Shown here: positions 16,768 to 25,282 of the stretch, piece by piece
How the letters are laid out: the number at the start of each line of letters is the position of its first letter
How positions within the stretch are numbered: the first letter of the stretch is position 1
Origin: Haloferax mediterranei ATCC 33500
GTDB lineage: Archaea; Halobacteriota; Halobacteria; Halobacteriales; Haloferacaceae
Direction: 5' to 3'
Length of the DNA: 64,000 nucleotides
Assembly: GCF_000306765.2 (NCBI RefSeq)
Contig: NC_017941.2
Coordinates: 1,116,001-1,180,000, forward strand
Position numbers and translations under genes: made by a program
The notes under the pieces: model-generated
The model's database searches: none
What the model saw: only the letters and a program-made list of their open reading frames with translations
What the model was told of the DNA's origin: nothing

Positions 16768-17976
16768 CTACAACAACCCGTCGTCGGTAGTCGTCTCGTT
16801 GCTTGCGGTGGTAGTCGACTCGGTTGTCGTTGTAGTTGCGGTAGTCGTCGTTGTAGTTGCGGTAGTCGTCGTTGTCGTCGTTGTCGTCGTGGTTGCCGTA
16901 CTCGTTTCGGTCGTCGTAGTTGAGTCGGATGATTGCGTCGTGGTCGTCTCTTCGGCCGTAGTCGCGTCCTCAGTCGTGGTCGTCTCGTCGGACGACGAAC
17001 CCGCCGTGGAGTTCGTCCCCGACGCCGCTTTGTTGCCGAAGATGTCCGTCTCGAAGGTCTTCTCGTAGGTCAGCGCATCGAGCGGGACCGTAAGCGTCGT
17101 GCCACCAGCATCGAGTTTCGCGTAGAAGTCGATGCGTAGGTCGGTCGTCTGATTGCGTTCGAGGTGCGTCACCCACCACTCGTCGAGTTTGTCGTTTTCG
17201 ATGTAGGTCGTCGCCTCGATTGTCTTCGTCGTCTTCGGCGGGATTGCGTACTCGGATTCCGTCGTTCCCTCGCCCACATCCACGTCGTTCATGGAGATGT
17301 TGTAGCCGAGTTCGGAGATGGCGACCGGGTACGGTTTGGGGTTGTGGACGACGAAGGTGAGTTCGAGTGCCGTGCGCTCTTCCGTAGAGTCGCCCCACTC
17401 GGCGCTCGTCTCGTTGATGTACAACACCGGGTCGGAGACCAGCGGTTTGTCGGCGTTTATCTCGCGGGTTTCAGTGGAGTTGAACGCCGAAAGCAGGTCC
17501 GTGTCGATGCTCCGAGTTATCTCCGGGGCCTCGAAGGTCTTCCCGAGCGTCTCGGAGGTGACGGTCGCGTTGACGCGGAGCGCCGTGTGCTCGCCGTTCT
17601 GGATGTGCGATACCCACCAGTCGGGGATGCGTTCGTTCGAAAGCGTCGTCCGAAGCGGAACCGCGGTCGTTCCTTGACCGATAGCGATTCCCCGTTTTTC
17701 GCCGGTTGCCATCCGGAGACCGTTCATGTCGATAGCGTAGTCTACGGACAGTCCGGAGAGGTTCGCCGAAATCGGGTTCGGGTTCGAGACGCGGATATCG
17801 GTCCCGATGACCGTCGTCGTCTGATTGACGCTAGCGAATCGGTTGTCGACACCGTCGACGCTCGGCGCGCCGATGATACCTGTGGCGTACGCCCCGCCGA
17901 CACCCGCCCCGACGAGGAGCAGTACAACGAGTGCGGTTCGGAGTCGTCCGCCGAACAGTGCGGATATAAGTCCCAT
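16768..17976 (-). CDS. Membrane-anchored tandem LEA14/WHy-domain protein with Thr-rich tail
   Basis: A 402-residue exported protein. An N-terminal helix (TALVVLLLVGAGVGGAYATG) anchors it. Two similar beta-sandwich units follow: the first contains VSNPNPISANLSGLSVDYAI and IPDWWVSHIQNGEH, the second VHNPKPYPVAISELGYNI and LDEWWVTHLERNQT. These paired NPNP/NPKP and WWVxHxxN blocks are an internal duplication typical of LEA14/WHy domains. The C-terminal 80 residues are almost pure Thr/Ser with few acids, encoded by a simple repeat around 16800-16925, and are probably surface-exposed and O-glycosylated. The ATG at 17976 is preferred to a GTG at 17988. Confidence 0.78.
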   Translation of the reverse strand: MGLISALFGGRLRTALVVLLLVGAGVGGAYATGIIGAPSVDGVDNRFASVNQTTTVIGTDIRVSNPNPISANLSGLSVDYAIDMNGLRMATGEKRGIAIGQGTTAVPLRTTLSNERIPDWWVSHIQNGEHTALRVNATVTSETLGKTFEAPEITRSIDTDLLSAFNSTETREINADKPLVSDPVLYINETSAEWGDSTEERTALELTFVVHNPKPYPVAISELGYNISMNDVDVGEGTTESEYAIPPKTTKTIEATTYIENDKLDEWWVTHLERNQTTDLRIDFYAKLDAGGTTLTVPLDALTYEKTFETDIFGNKAASGTNSTAGSSSDETTTTEDATTAEETTTTQSSDSTTTTETSTATTTTTTTTTTTATTTTTTATTTTTESTTTASNETTTDDGLL

Positions 17977-18169
17977 CGTTGTGGTCACTCGAGACTAGTG
18001 GTACAAATGTCGAACGGACGAGCGAGGATTTGCCTCGTGATAGCATCCGGACGAACGTATGATTCAAATTTCACGGTCCGGTGACATCTCTCGTCAGAAC
18101 TCCGCGTTATACAGACGCACGATAAGCAGTGTCGAATGAACTAAGTACACGCCCGAAAAGGTCGGGGAT

Positions 18170-18352
18170 ATGGAAACCAAGACGGTGCAATCCGACAAGT
18201 CCATCGGCTTTGCGGCGTTGTTCGGCGTGCTCACGCTCGTCGGTGCAGGCCTGATGGTTGCGGGACCGGATCAGTTAACGAAGGCACTCGGCTTTGCTGT
18301 GGCAATCACCGCCGCTTCGCTGGCTGTGGGCGGCGCTCACGCGTTCCAGTAA
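18170..18352 (+). CDS. Small two-helix membrane protein (60 aa, DUF7525-like)
   Basis: A 60-residue protein with two hydrophobic helices (FAALFGVLTLVGAGLMVAG and LGFAVAITAASLAVGGAHAF) separated by a short polar loop, DQLTK. This resembles small haloarchaeal membrane proteins grouped as DUF7525; the assignment is from memory. A TATA-like CTAAGTAC lies about 25 bases upstream, suggesting a leaderless transcript. Function is unknown. Confidence 0.7.
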   Translation: METKTVQSDKSIGFAALFGVLTLVGAGLMVAGPDQLTKALGFAVAITAASLAVGGAHAFQ

Positions 18353-18402
18353 GTCGCAAACGAGTAACCGTTAAGAACGCTCATTCCCTAAACGATTCGA
18401 GG

Positions 18403-18627
18403 ATGACTGAGTACACCGACGAGGAACAACGCATTCTCGCCTATCTCCGCGACAGCGTCAGCCGTGGAGAAGGGTACTTTCGGGCGAAAAACATCGCCGA
18501 AGCTATCGGTCTCACCGCAAAGCAGGTCGGCTCTCGCCTGCCCCAACTGGCCGAAAAGTCCGAGGACGTAGAAATCGAAAAGTGGGGACGCGCCCGCTCT
18601 ACCACATGGCGTGTCACCCGGAGCTGA
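18403..18627 (+). CDS. Small winged-helix DNA-binding protein (DUF7123-like)
   Basis: A 74-residue protein that is one winged-helix domain: EEQRILAYLRDSVSRGEG, the recognition-helix region AKNIAEAIGLTAKQVGSRLP, and a basic wing WGRARSTTWRVTRS. It resembles the haloarchaeal DUF7123 group and likely binds DNA. A TTAAGAAC TATA element sits about 30 bases upstream of the ATG. It lies 50 bases behind the small membrane protein. Confidence 0.8.
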   Translation: MTEYTDEEQRILAYLRDSVSRGEGYFRAKNIAEAIGLTAKQVGSRLPQLAEKSEDVEIEKWGRARSTTWRVTRS

Positions 18628-18670
18628 GGCGATTCCACGGCTTTTTACTGTCGAGGTGTGATGCTATCTC

Positions 18671-19102
18671 ATGACCGTCCGCGTGAAACGAACCTTCGAG
18701 TTCGATGCCGCCGGGGAACGCGTCTGGGAGTTTATTGCTGACCCTGCGAAACGAGCGGATGCAATCAGTGTCGTCGACCGATTCGACGTCGCCGAGGACG
18801 GCCGCCACGCGACGTGGCATCTCGAATTGCCGATTCCACTCGTTCGGTCGACTGTGACCGTCGAAACCGAAGATATCGTCGTCGAGGAACCAACCCACGT
18901 CAAGTTCGTCGGCAAGTCCCGTGTGATGCGAGTGACGGGCGAACACACCATCCAGGCAAGCGACGGCGGCTGTCGCCTCGTGAACGAGTTCGTCGTCGAC
19001 GGCCGACTACCCGGTGTCGAGAAGTTCTTCGAGCGAAACCTCGACCGAGAACTCGACAACCTCGAAGCGGCGCTTCGGCGCGAACTCGAAGCAACCGCCT
19101 GA
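18671..19102 (+). CDS. SRPBCC/CoxG-like ligand-binding protein
   Basis: A 143-residue START-fold protein: VRVKRTFEFDAAGERVWEFI at the N-terminus, a curved sheet with VEEPTHVKFVGKSRVMRVTG, and a long C-terminal helix (FFERNLDRELDNLEAALRRE). This is the polyketide-cyclase/CoxG-like SRPBCC family, which binds hydrophobic ligands in a cytosolic cavity. The ligand is unknown. It follows two tiny genes on the same strand and converges on the aldehyde dehydrogenase gene across a 435-base gap. Confidence 0.85.
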   Translation: MTVRVKRTFEFDAAGERVWEFIADPAKRADAISVVDRFDVAEDGRHATWHLELPIPLVRSTVTVETEDIVVEEPTHVKFVGKSRVMRVTGEHTIQASDGGCRLVNEFVVDGRLPGVEKFFERNLDRELDNLEAALRRELEATA

Positions 19103-19179
19103 AGCCGCGAGAGTTGGATTTTCACGGGGTGTGTGACCCATTGTTGCGGTGGGTTTATACACTGTGGCTCCGAATCCAC

Positions 19180-19393
19180 GTTCGCCGACGCAATAGGCGC
19201 TTTTCTCGCCAGACGTCGGCGACTCCACATCCGCCGCACTCGCTGCAACGTTTCGGGGTCCGTTGCGGCACCCAACGACGTGGCCACGTCGTTTCGCGCC
19301 CCCAAGCCCGGTGGGGGTGCACTCCCCCCTCGTCTCACTTCGCCAACTGGTGACACGAGATTCGGCGGGAGGCATATTCGCCTCCGCCTTTTG
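19180..19393 (+). ncRNA. Candidate structured noncoding RNA between convergent genes
   Basis: The 435-base gap 19103-19537 has no credible protein gene but is packed with stems. A TTTATA box (19154-19159) predicts transcription from about 19182, where the first stem begins. Successive hairpins: 19182-19190/19214-19222 (9 bp, with an inner GGCG/CGCC); 19242-19250/19262-19270 (9 bp with one G-U); a 20-base perfect palindrome at 19275-19294; 19314-19318/19325-19329; 19330-19339/19351-19360 (9 of 10); and 19365-19374/19381-19389 (one bulge) followed directly by TTTT at 19390-19393, which could end the transcript. It does not show SRP or RNase P RNA signatures that I can recognise. Confidence 0.4.
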
Positions 19394-19537
19394 ATGGATT
19401 ACCATCGAGCGACAGTACTCTCTCGACGATTTACCTTCAGTGTGTTAGCTCCCCGAGCACCGATACTGTAGCTATCTCGCAGGACGCACCGGACAAAGAG
19501 AAAAAAGCGGGGCCGTGGTCGCAGTGAACGCGACGGG

Positions 19538-21061
19538 TTATTCGTCTTTGGTCTTGATGTCCGCAGAGAGGCCCTGAGCCATGCGGATTTCCTTGGAGTT
19601 GTTGAGCGTCCACGCGGTACGCTCGGTGACGGCTTCGATGATTTCGCGGGCCGACGGGTAGCCGTTACCGGACTTCTTTACGCCACCGAACGGCAGGTGA
19701 ACCTCGGCACCGATACACGGGAGGTTGCCGTACGCGAGACCGACTTCGGCGTGGTCGCGGTAGTAGTTAATCTGGCGGTAGTCCTCGGAGATGATGGCTC
19801 CAGCGAGACCGTACTCGGTATCGTTCTGAATCTCGACTGCCTCTTCGATGTCGCCGGAGTACTTGAGCAGCGCGACGTGCGGGCCGAAGACTTCCTCGTG
19901 CGTACAGCGGAGGTCTTCGTATGCGTCTGCCTCGTAAACGAACGGACCGACCCAGTGGCCGTCTTCGTGGCCTTCGGGAATCTCCTCGGGGTCGAGTTCC
20001 GTGCGGTCGACGAGAACGTTCACGCCCTCTTTCTTCGCAAGGTCGGCGTACTTGAGGACCTTCTCTTTGTGCTCAGCCTCGATGAGCGGACCCATGAACG
20101 TGTCTTCGCGGAGGGGATTTCCGACGGAGACATCCTTTGCAATCTCGACGTAGCGCTCTTTGAACTCGTCGTACACGTCCTCGTGGACGACGAGGCGCTC
20201 GGAGGAGACACAGCGCTGGCCGGTCGTCTTGAACGACGACATGACGGCGGAGTGGACGGCGATGTCGAGGTCCGCCTTCTCGGTGATGACGATGTTGTTC
20301 TTGCCACCCATCTCACACGCGGCGAGCGTGCCGGGCTGTTGAGCGACCTTGCTTGCGACCTCGTGGCCGACTTCCGCGGAGCCAGTGAAGAGCACGGTGT
20401 CGATGCGCTCTTGGTCGACGATGGAGGCACCGGCGTCACCGAAGCCCTGTACCATGTTGAACACGCCGTCCGGAATACCGGCGTCCTCGAACATCTCGGC
20501 GATAATCTGGCCACACCACGGCGTCTGCTCGGCGGGCTTCCAGACGACGGTGTTGCCCTCGACGAGTGCGACGGCCATGTGCCAAAACGGAATGGCGACC
20601 GGGAAGTTCCACGGGGTAATACAGCCGACGACGCCACGGGGCTTGCGGCGCATGTAGGCGTCCTTGGCGGGAATCTCGGAGGGGACCACGTCGCCCTTGG
20701 GGTGGCGAGCGTCGCCTGCGGCCCACTCGACCATGTGGTAGGCCTCGATGACGTCGGCGCGGCCTTCGGAGATTTCCTTCCCACACTCTTTGGTTACGAT
20801 TTCTGCGAGTTCTTCAGTGCGGTCACGCAGTTCGTGGTAGATGTCCCAGAGATATTCCGCACGGTCGATATGCGAGAGTTCGCGCCATTCCTCGAACGCC
20901 TCGTCGGCGGCTTCGGTCGCTACGTCGATGTCTTCGGGTGTACCGCGTCGGAACGTTCCGAGTGTTTCGCCCGTCGCGGGGTTCTTGCTTTCGAACGTCT
21001 CGTCGCCGGTCCCGTCAGTCCATTCGCCGTTGATGTAGTGACGATATTCGTCCTGCGCCAT
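19538..21061 (-). CDS. Aldehyde dehydrogenase, probable L-glutamate semialdehyde (P5C) dehydrogenase
   Basis: A 507-residue NAD(P)-dependent aldehyde dehydrogenase with the general base in ACEMGGKNNIVI and the catalytic cysteine in TTGQRCVSSERLVV, plus the PWNFP motif (CITPWNFPVAIPFWH). Because it is next to a proline dehydrogenase and a regulator, the likely reaction is oxidation of glutamate semialdehyde to glutamate, the second step of proline breakdown; sequence alone does not exclude another aldehyde. The ATG at 21061 is preferred over 21109, which would add a Gly-rich stretch. A TTATTAAT TATA element lies about 27 bases upstream. Confidence 0.88.
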   Translation of the reverse strand: MAQDEYRHYINGEWTDGTGDETFESKNPATGETLGTFRRGTPEDIDVATEAADEAFEEWRELSHIDRAEYLWDIYHELRDRTEELAEIVTKECGKEISEGRADVIEAYHMVEWAAGDARHPKGDVVPSEIPAKDAYMRRKPRGVVGCITPWNFPVAIPFWHMAVALVEGNTVVWKPAEQTPWCGQIIAEMFEDAGIPDGVFNMVQGFGDAGASIVDQERIDTVLFTGSAEVGHEVASKVAQQPGTLAACEMGGKNNIVITEKADLDIAVHSAVMSSFKTTGQRCVSSERLVVHEDVYDEFKERYVEIAKDVSVGNPLREDTFMGPLIEAEHKEKVLKYADLAKKEGVNVLVDRTELDPEEIPEGHEDGHWVGPFVYEADAYEDLRCTHEEVFGPHVALLKYSGDIEEAVEIQNDTEYGLAGAIISEDYRQINYYRDHAEVGLAYGNLPCIGAEVHLPFGGVKKSGNGYPSAREIIEAVTERTAWTLNNSKEIRMAQGLSADIKTKDE

Positions 21062-21101
21062 AGTGGTGATATTTGCGGAACTTACATTAATAACCCCGCC
21101 A

Positions 21102-21115
21102 CCTCCCATGGGAGG
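21102..21115. promoter_or_regulatory. 14-bp palindrome in the P5CDH/regulator divergent promoter
   Basis: CCTCCCATGGGAGG is a perfect palindrome lying just upstream of the TATA element of the aldehyde dehydrogenase gene. Further along the same 162-base spacer, CGTGACCATAGA (150-161 of 21100s) and CGTGGCCATAGA (178-189) form a near-identical direct repeat, ahead of the regulator's own TATA-like TTACAT. These are candidate binding sites for the adjacent HTH protein. Confidence 0.45.
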
Positions 21116-21223
21116 GAGAGACAGACATCGGCCCGGGTGCGGACCTCCACGTGACCATAGATACGTGTCGGCCCGCCCGTGGCCATAGACAGCGTCTTAC
21201 ATGCCCATGTACTAAGCCGGTGT

Positions 21224-21943
21224 ATGAGCGAGCGCATGGCAGGGAAAGGCACGCGCCTGACGCTCGACCTGTGGCATCCGAACTGCTGGGCAATCGAAGC
21301 GACGAGCGAATACGACGGCGGTATCCTCGCACACGCGATTTACGACGCTCCGACCGCAGGCGTCGAGCGGTCGAACGGGTTGTTCACCGCATACGGGGAA
21401 TCGGTCGACGAAGTAGAGTTACTCCTCGACGTTATCGCCGACTCGGAACTCACAGGCGACGTCTTAGAGCTCCAAGAACGATTCGACTCCCGTGGGAAAA
21501 ACGTCGCGCCCGGGCCGGTCGCACGCGAGTTCTTCTTGGAGTACGACCCGAGCGACATGATTTGTCCACAACTGCTCAAACAAGGGTTCGTCCACGGCGC
21601 ACCCACACAGATCGAAAACGGGCGAGAGCGGTGGGAGGTCTGGTTCGCGGGCGCGCGAGACGAGATACAAGACCGAATCCAAGCAGTCATGGACGACACC
21701 GGCGCGGAGATTCGCGTCGCCTCCATCTCCTCGGCCGAAGGTGCCGAACCGGAACGCGGGCGACGACTCGACACGCTCACCCGGAGTCAGCGACAGGCGT
21801 TCGAACTCGCACGCGAAGAGGGATACTACCGCTGGCCGCGTGAGGTTTCGACCCGGGAACTCGCCGCCGAGTTGGACATCTCGAAGACGACGCTTCTGGA
21901 ACACTTACGGAAGGCGGAATCGAAGTTGCTAGACCCGCAGTGA
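21224..21943 (+). CDS. Bacterio-opsin-activator-type HTH regulator
   Basis: A 239-residue regulator. The C-terminal HTH of the Bat family is clear: LTRSQRQAFELAREEGYYRW followed by STRELAAELDISKTTLLEHL. The N-terminal two thirds is the sensor-like domain found in haloarchaeal Bat paralogues. It sits between the genes for the two proline-degrading enzymes, so it most likely controls them in response to proline or a related metabolite. The ATG at 21224 has a TTACAT element about 28 bases upstream; an upstream GTG at 21179 is less likely. Confidence 0.88.
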   Translation: MSERMAGKGTRLTLDLWHPNCWAIEATSEYDGGILAHAIYDAPTAGVERSNGLFTAYGESVDEVELLLDVIADSELTGDVLELQERFDSRGKNVAPGPVAREFFLEYDPSDMICPQLLKQGFVHGAPTQIENGRERWEVWFAGARDEIQDRIQAVMDDTGAEIRVASISSAEGAEPERGRRLDTLTRSQRQAFELAREEGYYRWPREVSTRELAAELDISKTTLLEHLRKAESKLLDPQ

Positions 21944-21964
21944 CGTGTTTGCCCGGTTACCGTT

Positions 21965-22804
21965 TTAGAGTCCGGTGACCGCACGCAGGGCAAACAGCGC
22001 GTTCTCCTTGCGCTCGCGCACGCGGCGGTAGAAGTACTGGAACCACTTGTCGCCGTAGGGGACGTACTGCCACATCTCGATATCGGCGTCGGCGAGGTCG
22101 CGCTGGGCGTCGTCGCGAACGCCCATGAGCATCTGTACTTCGTAGGGTGTGCCGTACTGGTCGTGCATGTCGCGAGCGTGTGCAATCATCGACGGGTCGT
22201 GACTGCCGACGGCGACGCCGTCGTCGAACTCCGTGAACATGTATTCGAGGAGGTCGCGGTACACCTCGTCCACTTTCGACTTCTGTTTGTGTGCGACCGA
22301 CGCGGGTTCGTTGTACGCGCCCTTGACGAGACGGACCTTTCCGGGAACGTCAGCCAGTCGAGCGAGGTCGTCCGGCGTCCGCTTCAGATTCGCTTGCACG
22401 CAGACACCGACGTTGCCGTCGGTCCGGTGTCCAAGGTCGTCGACGGCGTCGAGAGTTACGTCAGTTGTCGTATAATCTTCCATGTCGACCCAGACGAATA
22501 CGTCGTCGTCGGCCGCGGCGTCGACGATGCGGTCGAGGTTCTCGCGGAATGCAGTATCGCTCACGTCGAGTCCGATCTGTGAGGGCTTCACCGAGACGCA
22601 TCCATCGAGGTTCGTCGCCCCGAGTTGTCGGACGAGACTGACGTACGCGTCGGCGTCGGCGTCAGCCTCTTGTCGATTAGAATAGTGTTCTCCCAGCAGG
22701 TTTAGTATCCCCGCGATACCGTCGTGGTTCAGCGACTCGACGTGCGAGACCGCACTGTCGGCCGTCTCACCCGCCACGAAATTATTCGCGATGGGGGGAA
22801 TCAT
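21965..22804 (-). CDS. Proline dehydrogenase
   Basis: A 279-residue FAD-dependent proline dehydrogenase, a TIM-barrel domain. Signatures include VFVWVDMEDYT, RLVKGAYNEPASVAHKQK (the lysine/tyrosine region of the active site) and the C-terminal YVPYGDKWFQYFYRRVRERK with the substrate-carboxylate arginines. It oxidises proline to P5C, which the nearby aldehyde dehydrogenase can finish. The ATG at 22804 gives the normal N-terminus. It is divergent from the ABC transporter operon, with a 167-base spacer. Confidence 0.92.
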   Translation of the reverse strand: MIPPIANNFVAGETADSAVSHVESLNHDGIAGILNLLGEHYSNRQEADADADAYVSLVRQLGATNLDGCVSVKPSQIGLDVSDTAFRENLDRIVDAAADDDVFVWVDMEDYTTTDVTLDAVDDLGHRTDGNVGVCVQANLKRTPDDLARLADVPGKVRLVKGAYNEPASVAHKQKSKVDEVYRDLLEYMFTEFDDGVAVGSHDPSMIAHARDMHDQYGTPYEVQMLMGVRDDAQRDLADADIEMWQYVPYGDKWFQYFYRRVRERKENALFALRAVTGL

Positions 22805-22917
22805 GCAACGCTCTTGTGTGAGTGCCGCCCTAAAAGGGAACCCTACCAAATAATTCTGACTTTATATTGTTGGAATAAATCCGCTGTACGTCAATTGTTC
22901 TACTTTTCGACCCGTAG

Positions 22918-22931
22918 CCGACCATGGTCGG
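22918..22931 (+). promoter_or_regulatory. 14-bp palindrome ahead of the amino-acid transporter TATA box
   Basis: CCGACCATGGTCGG is a perfect palindrome just upstream of the TATA element GGTATATTTAC (about 22937-22947), which itself lies about 30 bases before the ATG of the binding-protein gene. The position over the BRE region suits a repressor or activator site for the transporter operon. Confidence 0.5.
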
Positions 22932-22971
22932 TTGAAGGTATATTTACGACAATCGGCGAGAGTTCCCTGTC

Positions 22972-24282
22972 ATGCCATCACAGGACATGGATCGTAGAAC
23001 ACTGCTGAAGTTGTCGGGACTGTCACTTCTCGGAGCGACCGCCGGTTGTCTCGAAAGTGAAGACGATACGACACCAACTGAGGGCAACGGCGGTGGTGGC
23101 GGTGAAGAGACGACAACCACGGACGACGGCGGAAACGGCGGTTCCGCGTATACTATCGGAATGGTCGATTCCCTCACTGGATCGCTTGCCCCGTACGGCG
23201 AGCGCAACACTCGCGGCCGCGAACTCGCACTCGAAGCAGTCAACGAAGTTGGCATCGGCTCGAACGATGCATCTCTCAACATCGCTGTCGAAGACGACGA
23301 GAGTACGAACCAAGGCGGTGTCAGCGCCGCACAGAAGCTCGTCAACCAGAACGACGTTCCGCTTCTCATCGGTTCTGTCGGTTCAGGCGTTTCTATTGCT
23401 ATCCACGACAGCGTCACGAAGGGTTCCGGTGTCGTCCAAATCAGTCAGAACAGTACGAGTCCGGAACTGACGTCCCGTCCGGAGCTTCTCCGTATGAGTC
23501 CGTCCGGCGCGGCGAAGGGGACCGCGCTCGCGAATCTCGTCAACGACGACGGCCACGACACCGTCGCCGTAACGTGGATTAACAACGACTACGGGACGGG
23601 CCTTTCTGACGTGTTCGCGGAAACGTTCGAATCCGAGCTTGGCGGGACCGTCGCCTACAACGAACCGCACGACCAGGGGCAGTCGTCGTACAGCGGTATC
23701 CTCACGGAGATGGCCTCTACCGATGCCTCCGCGTGGGTGTTCATCACCTACGCAAACGAGTTCACCGTGATGGCAAACGAAGGGTTCGACCAAGGGTACA
23801 ACACGCAGTTTGACTACTACGGCGCTGAGTCGACGATTGCAGACTCCATCGTCAAGAACACTCCTCCGGGCAGCATGAACGGAATGAAGGGTATCACCGA
23901 AAGCGCTCCGAAGGACCAGGAGAACTACCAGAACTTCGTTTCCGCGTTCAAGTCCAACTACGATACGACGCCGACGGTCTGGTCCGCCTACGCCTACGAC
24001 GCTGTGACCGTTGCGGCACTCGCCGTTGAGGCGGCCGACGAGTTCACCGGCGACGCGCTCTCCGATGTCGTCCGCGACGTAACCCGTCCGGAGGGCGAGG
24101 AGGTGTTCAACTTCGAGGAGGCCGCGGCGATTCTCCGCGACGGTGGTTCACCGAGCGACATCAACTATCAGGGCGTCAGCGGTCCTGTCGACCTCGATGA
24201 GAACGGTGACCCGCCGGGGTTCTACCAGGTGTACAGCGTCGAGGAACACGAGTACGCCTTCGGCGACTACATCACGAGCTAA
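22972..24282 (+). CDS. Branched-chain amino-acid-type ABC transporter substrate-binding lipoprotein
   Basis: A 436-residue Tat-exported lipoprotein. The signal is DRRTLLKLSG...ATAGC with lipid Cys26, then a Gly/Thr-rich linker. The Leu/Ile/Val-binding fold starts YTIGMVDSLTGSLAPYGERN and includes QKLVNQNDVPLLIGSVGSG and the DGHDTVAVTWINNDYGTGL hinge. It captures amino acids or amide-like solutes outside the cell for the downstream permeases. The adjacent proline-catabolism genes raise proline or another glutamate-family amino acid as a possible ligand, but this is inference. Confidence 0.9.
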   Translation: MPSQDMDRRTLLKLSGLSLLGATAGCLESEDDTTPTEGNGGGGGEETTTTDDGGNGGSAYTIGMVDSLTGSLAPYGERNTRGRELALEAVNEVGIGSNDASLNIAVEDDESTNQGGVSAAQKLVNQNDVPLLIGSVGSGVSIAIHDSVTKGSGVVQISQNSTSPELTSRPELLRMSPSGAAKGTALANLVNDDGHDTVAVTWINNDYGTGLSDVFAETFESELGGTVAYNEPHDQGQSSYSGILTEMASTDASAWVFITYANEFTVMANEGFDQGYNTQFDYYGAESTIADSIVKNTPPGSMNGMKGITESAPKDQENYQNFVSAFKSNYDTTPTVWSAYAYDAVTVAALAVEAADEFTGDALSDVVRDVTRPEGEEVFNFEEAAAILRDGGSPSDINYQGVSGPVDLDENGDPPGFYQVYSVEEHEYAFGDYITS

Positions 24283-24340
24283 CTATGCCTATACACGCAC
24301 GGATTGCGCGCTATCCGACCGACTGGGGGAGGATGAGACG

Positions 24341-25282
24341 GTGATTCCGCTCCAGATTAGCCCCTTCCAGTACGTCGTCAACGGCGTGGTGTTTTCGAGC
24401 ATTATCGTGCTCGCGGCCATCGGACTATCGTTAGTGTACAGCATCGCGGACTTCGCGAACTTCGCTCACGGCGACCTCATGACCGTGGGCGCGTTCTCCG
24501 CGCTGTTCTCGGTGGCAGTCCTGCAACCGGCGCTGGGCGACATGGGCTTGTTCGGCCTTCCGCTCTGGTTCTTCCTCGCACTCGTAATTGGGATGGGTGC
24601 GGCGGCGATTATCGCGGTACTGACCGACCGCTTCATCTACCAACCGATGGAGGGGACTGAATCTATCGGGCTTCTCATTTCGAGTATCGGTGTAGCGCTC
24701 GTCTACCGAGCACTCGTGTTCCTCTCGTTCGGAACCGACGCCGAGCGCTACGGCGTTCCTCGGCAGGGACCGATTCCGTGGATTCAAGAATCGTTCGGCG
24801 TAGCCGTCACGCCGCGGAACCTCGTGGTCGTCGCCCTCACGGTCGTGCTCGTGACGGCGCTCCACCTGACGCTGACGCGGACGACACTCGGCCGGAAGAT
24901 GCGCGCGACCGCCGACAACGCGGACCTCGCGCGGGTCAGCGGAATCCGTACCAGCGAAGTCATCATCGCGATGTGGCTCATCGGCGGCGCACTCGCGGCC
25001 GCAGGCGGCGTCTTCCTCGGACTGGAAGAACTCGTCCGGCCGCGCATGGGCTTCGACATCCTGCTTATCGTGTTCGCGGCGGTCATTCTCGGCGGCATCG
25101 GCTCCGTCTACGGTGCGATGCTCGGCGGACTCGTCATCGGGATGGTCCACGAACTCGTTCCCCTGTTCAACCAGTGGGGCGTCATCCCCGTCGGGTCGCG
25201 GTACGCCGCGGCCGTCGCGTTCGTCATCATGGTCGCAATCTTGCTTGTTCGCCCGAGCGGAATCGCGGGTGATAGCGGATGA
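24341..25282 (+). CDS. livH: Branched-chain amino-acid-type ABC transporter permease (LivH)
   Basis: A 313-residue polytopic permease of the LivH family. It has TM helices from SIIVLAAIGLSLVYSIADFA onward and the ABC-contacting cytoplasmic segment KMRATADNADLARVSGIRTS. I chose the GTG at 24341: it gives the family-like VIPLQISPFQYVVNGVVF start and has a GGGGAGGATG Shine-Dalgarno about 9 bases ahead, whereas upstream frames lack similarity. It overlaps livM by 4 bases. Confidence 0.92.
   Translation: MIPLQISPFQYVVNGVVFSSIIVLAAIGLSLVYSIADFANFAHGDLMTVGAFSALFSVAVLQPALGDMGLFGLPLWFFLALVIGMGAAAIIAVLTDRFIYQPMEGTESIGLLISSIGVALVYRALVFLSFGTDAERYGVPRQGPIPWIQESFGVAVTPRNLVVVALTVVLVTALHLTLTRTTLGRKMRATADNADLARVSGIRTSEVIIAMWLIGGALAAAGGVFLGLEELVRPRMGFDILLIVFAAVILGGIGSVYGAMLGGLVIGMVHELVPLFNQWGVIPVGSRYAAAVAFVIMVAILLVRPSGIAGDSG

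Noticed and set aside
16800..16925. Short simple repeat resembling a CRISPR or VNTR array
   Set aside because: It is the coding repeat for the Thr-rich tail, without spacers or conserved repeat units.
19180..19393. Identity of the structured region as SRP RNA or RNase P RNA
   Set aside because: It is too short for either and lacks the conserved core words I would expect; kept as an unidentified RNA candidate.
19697..21154. Open frame of about 485 codons on the plus strand opposite the aldehyde dehydrogenase
   Set aside because: Composition and position match an antisense shadow of the dehydrogenase codons.
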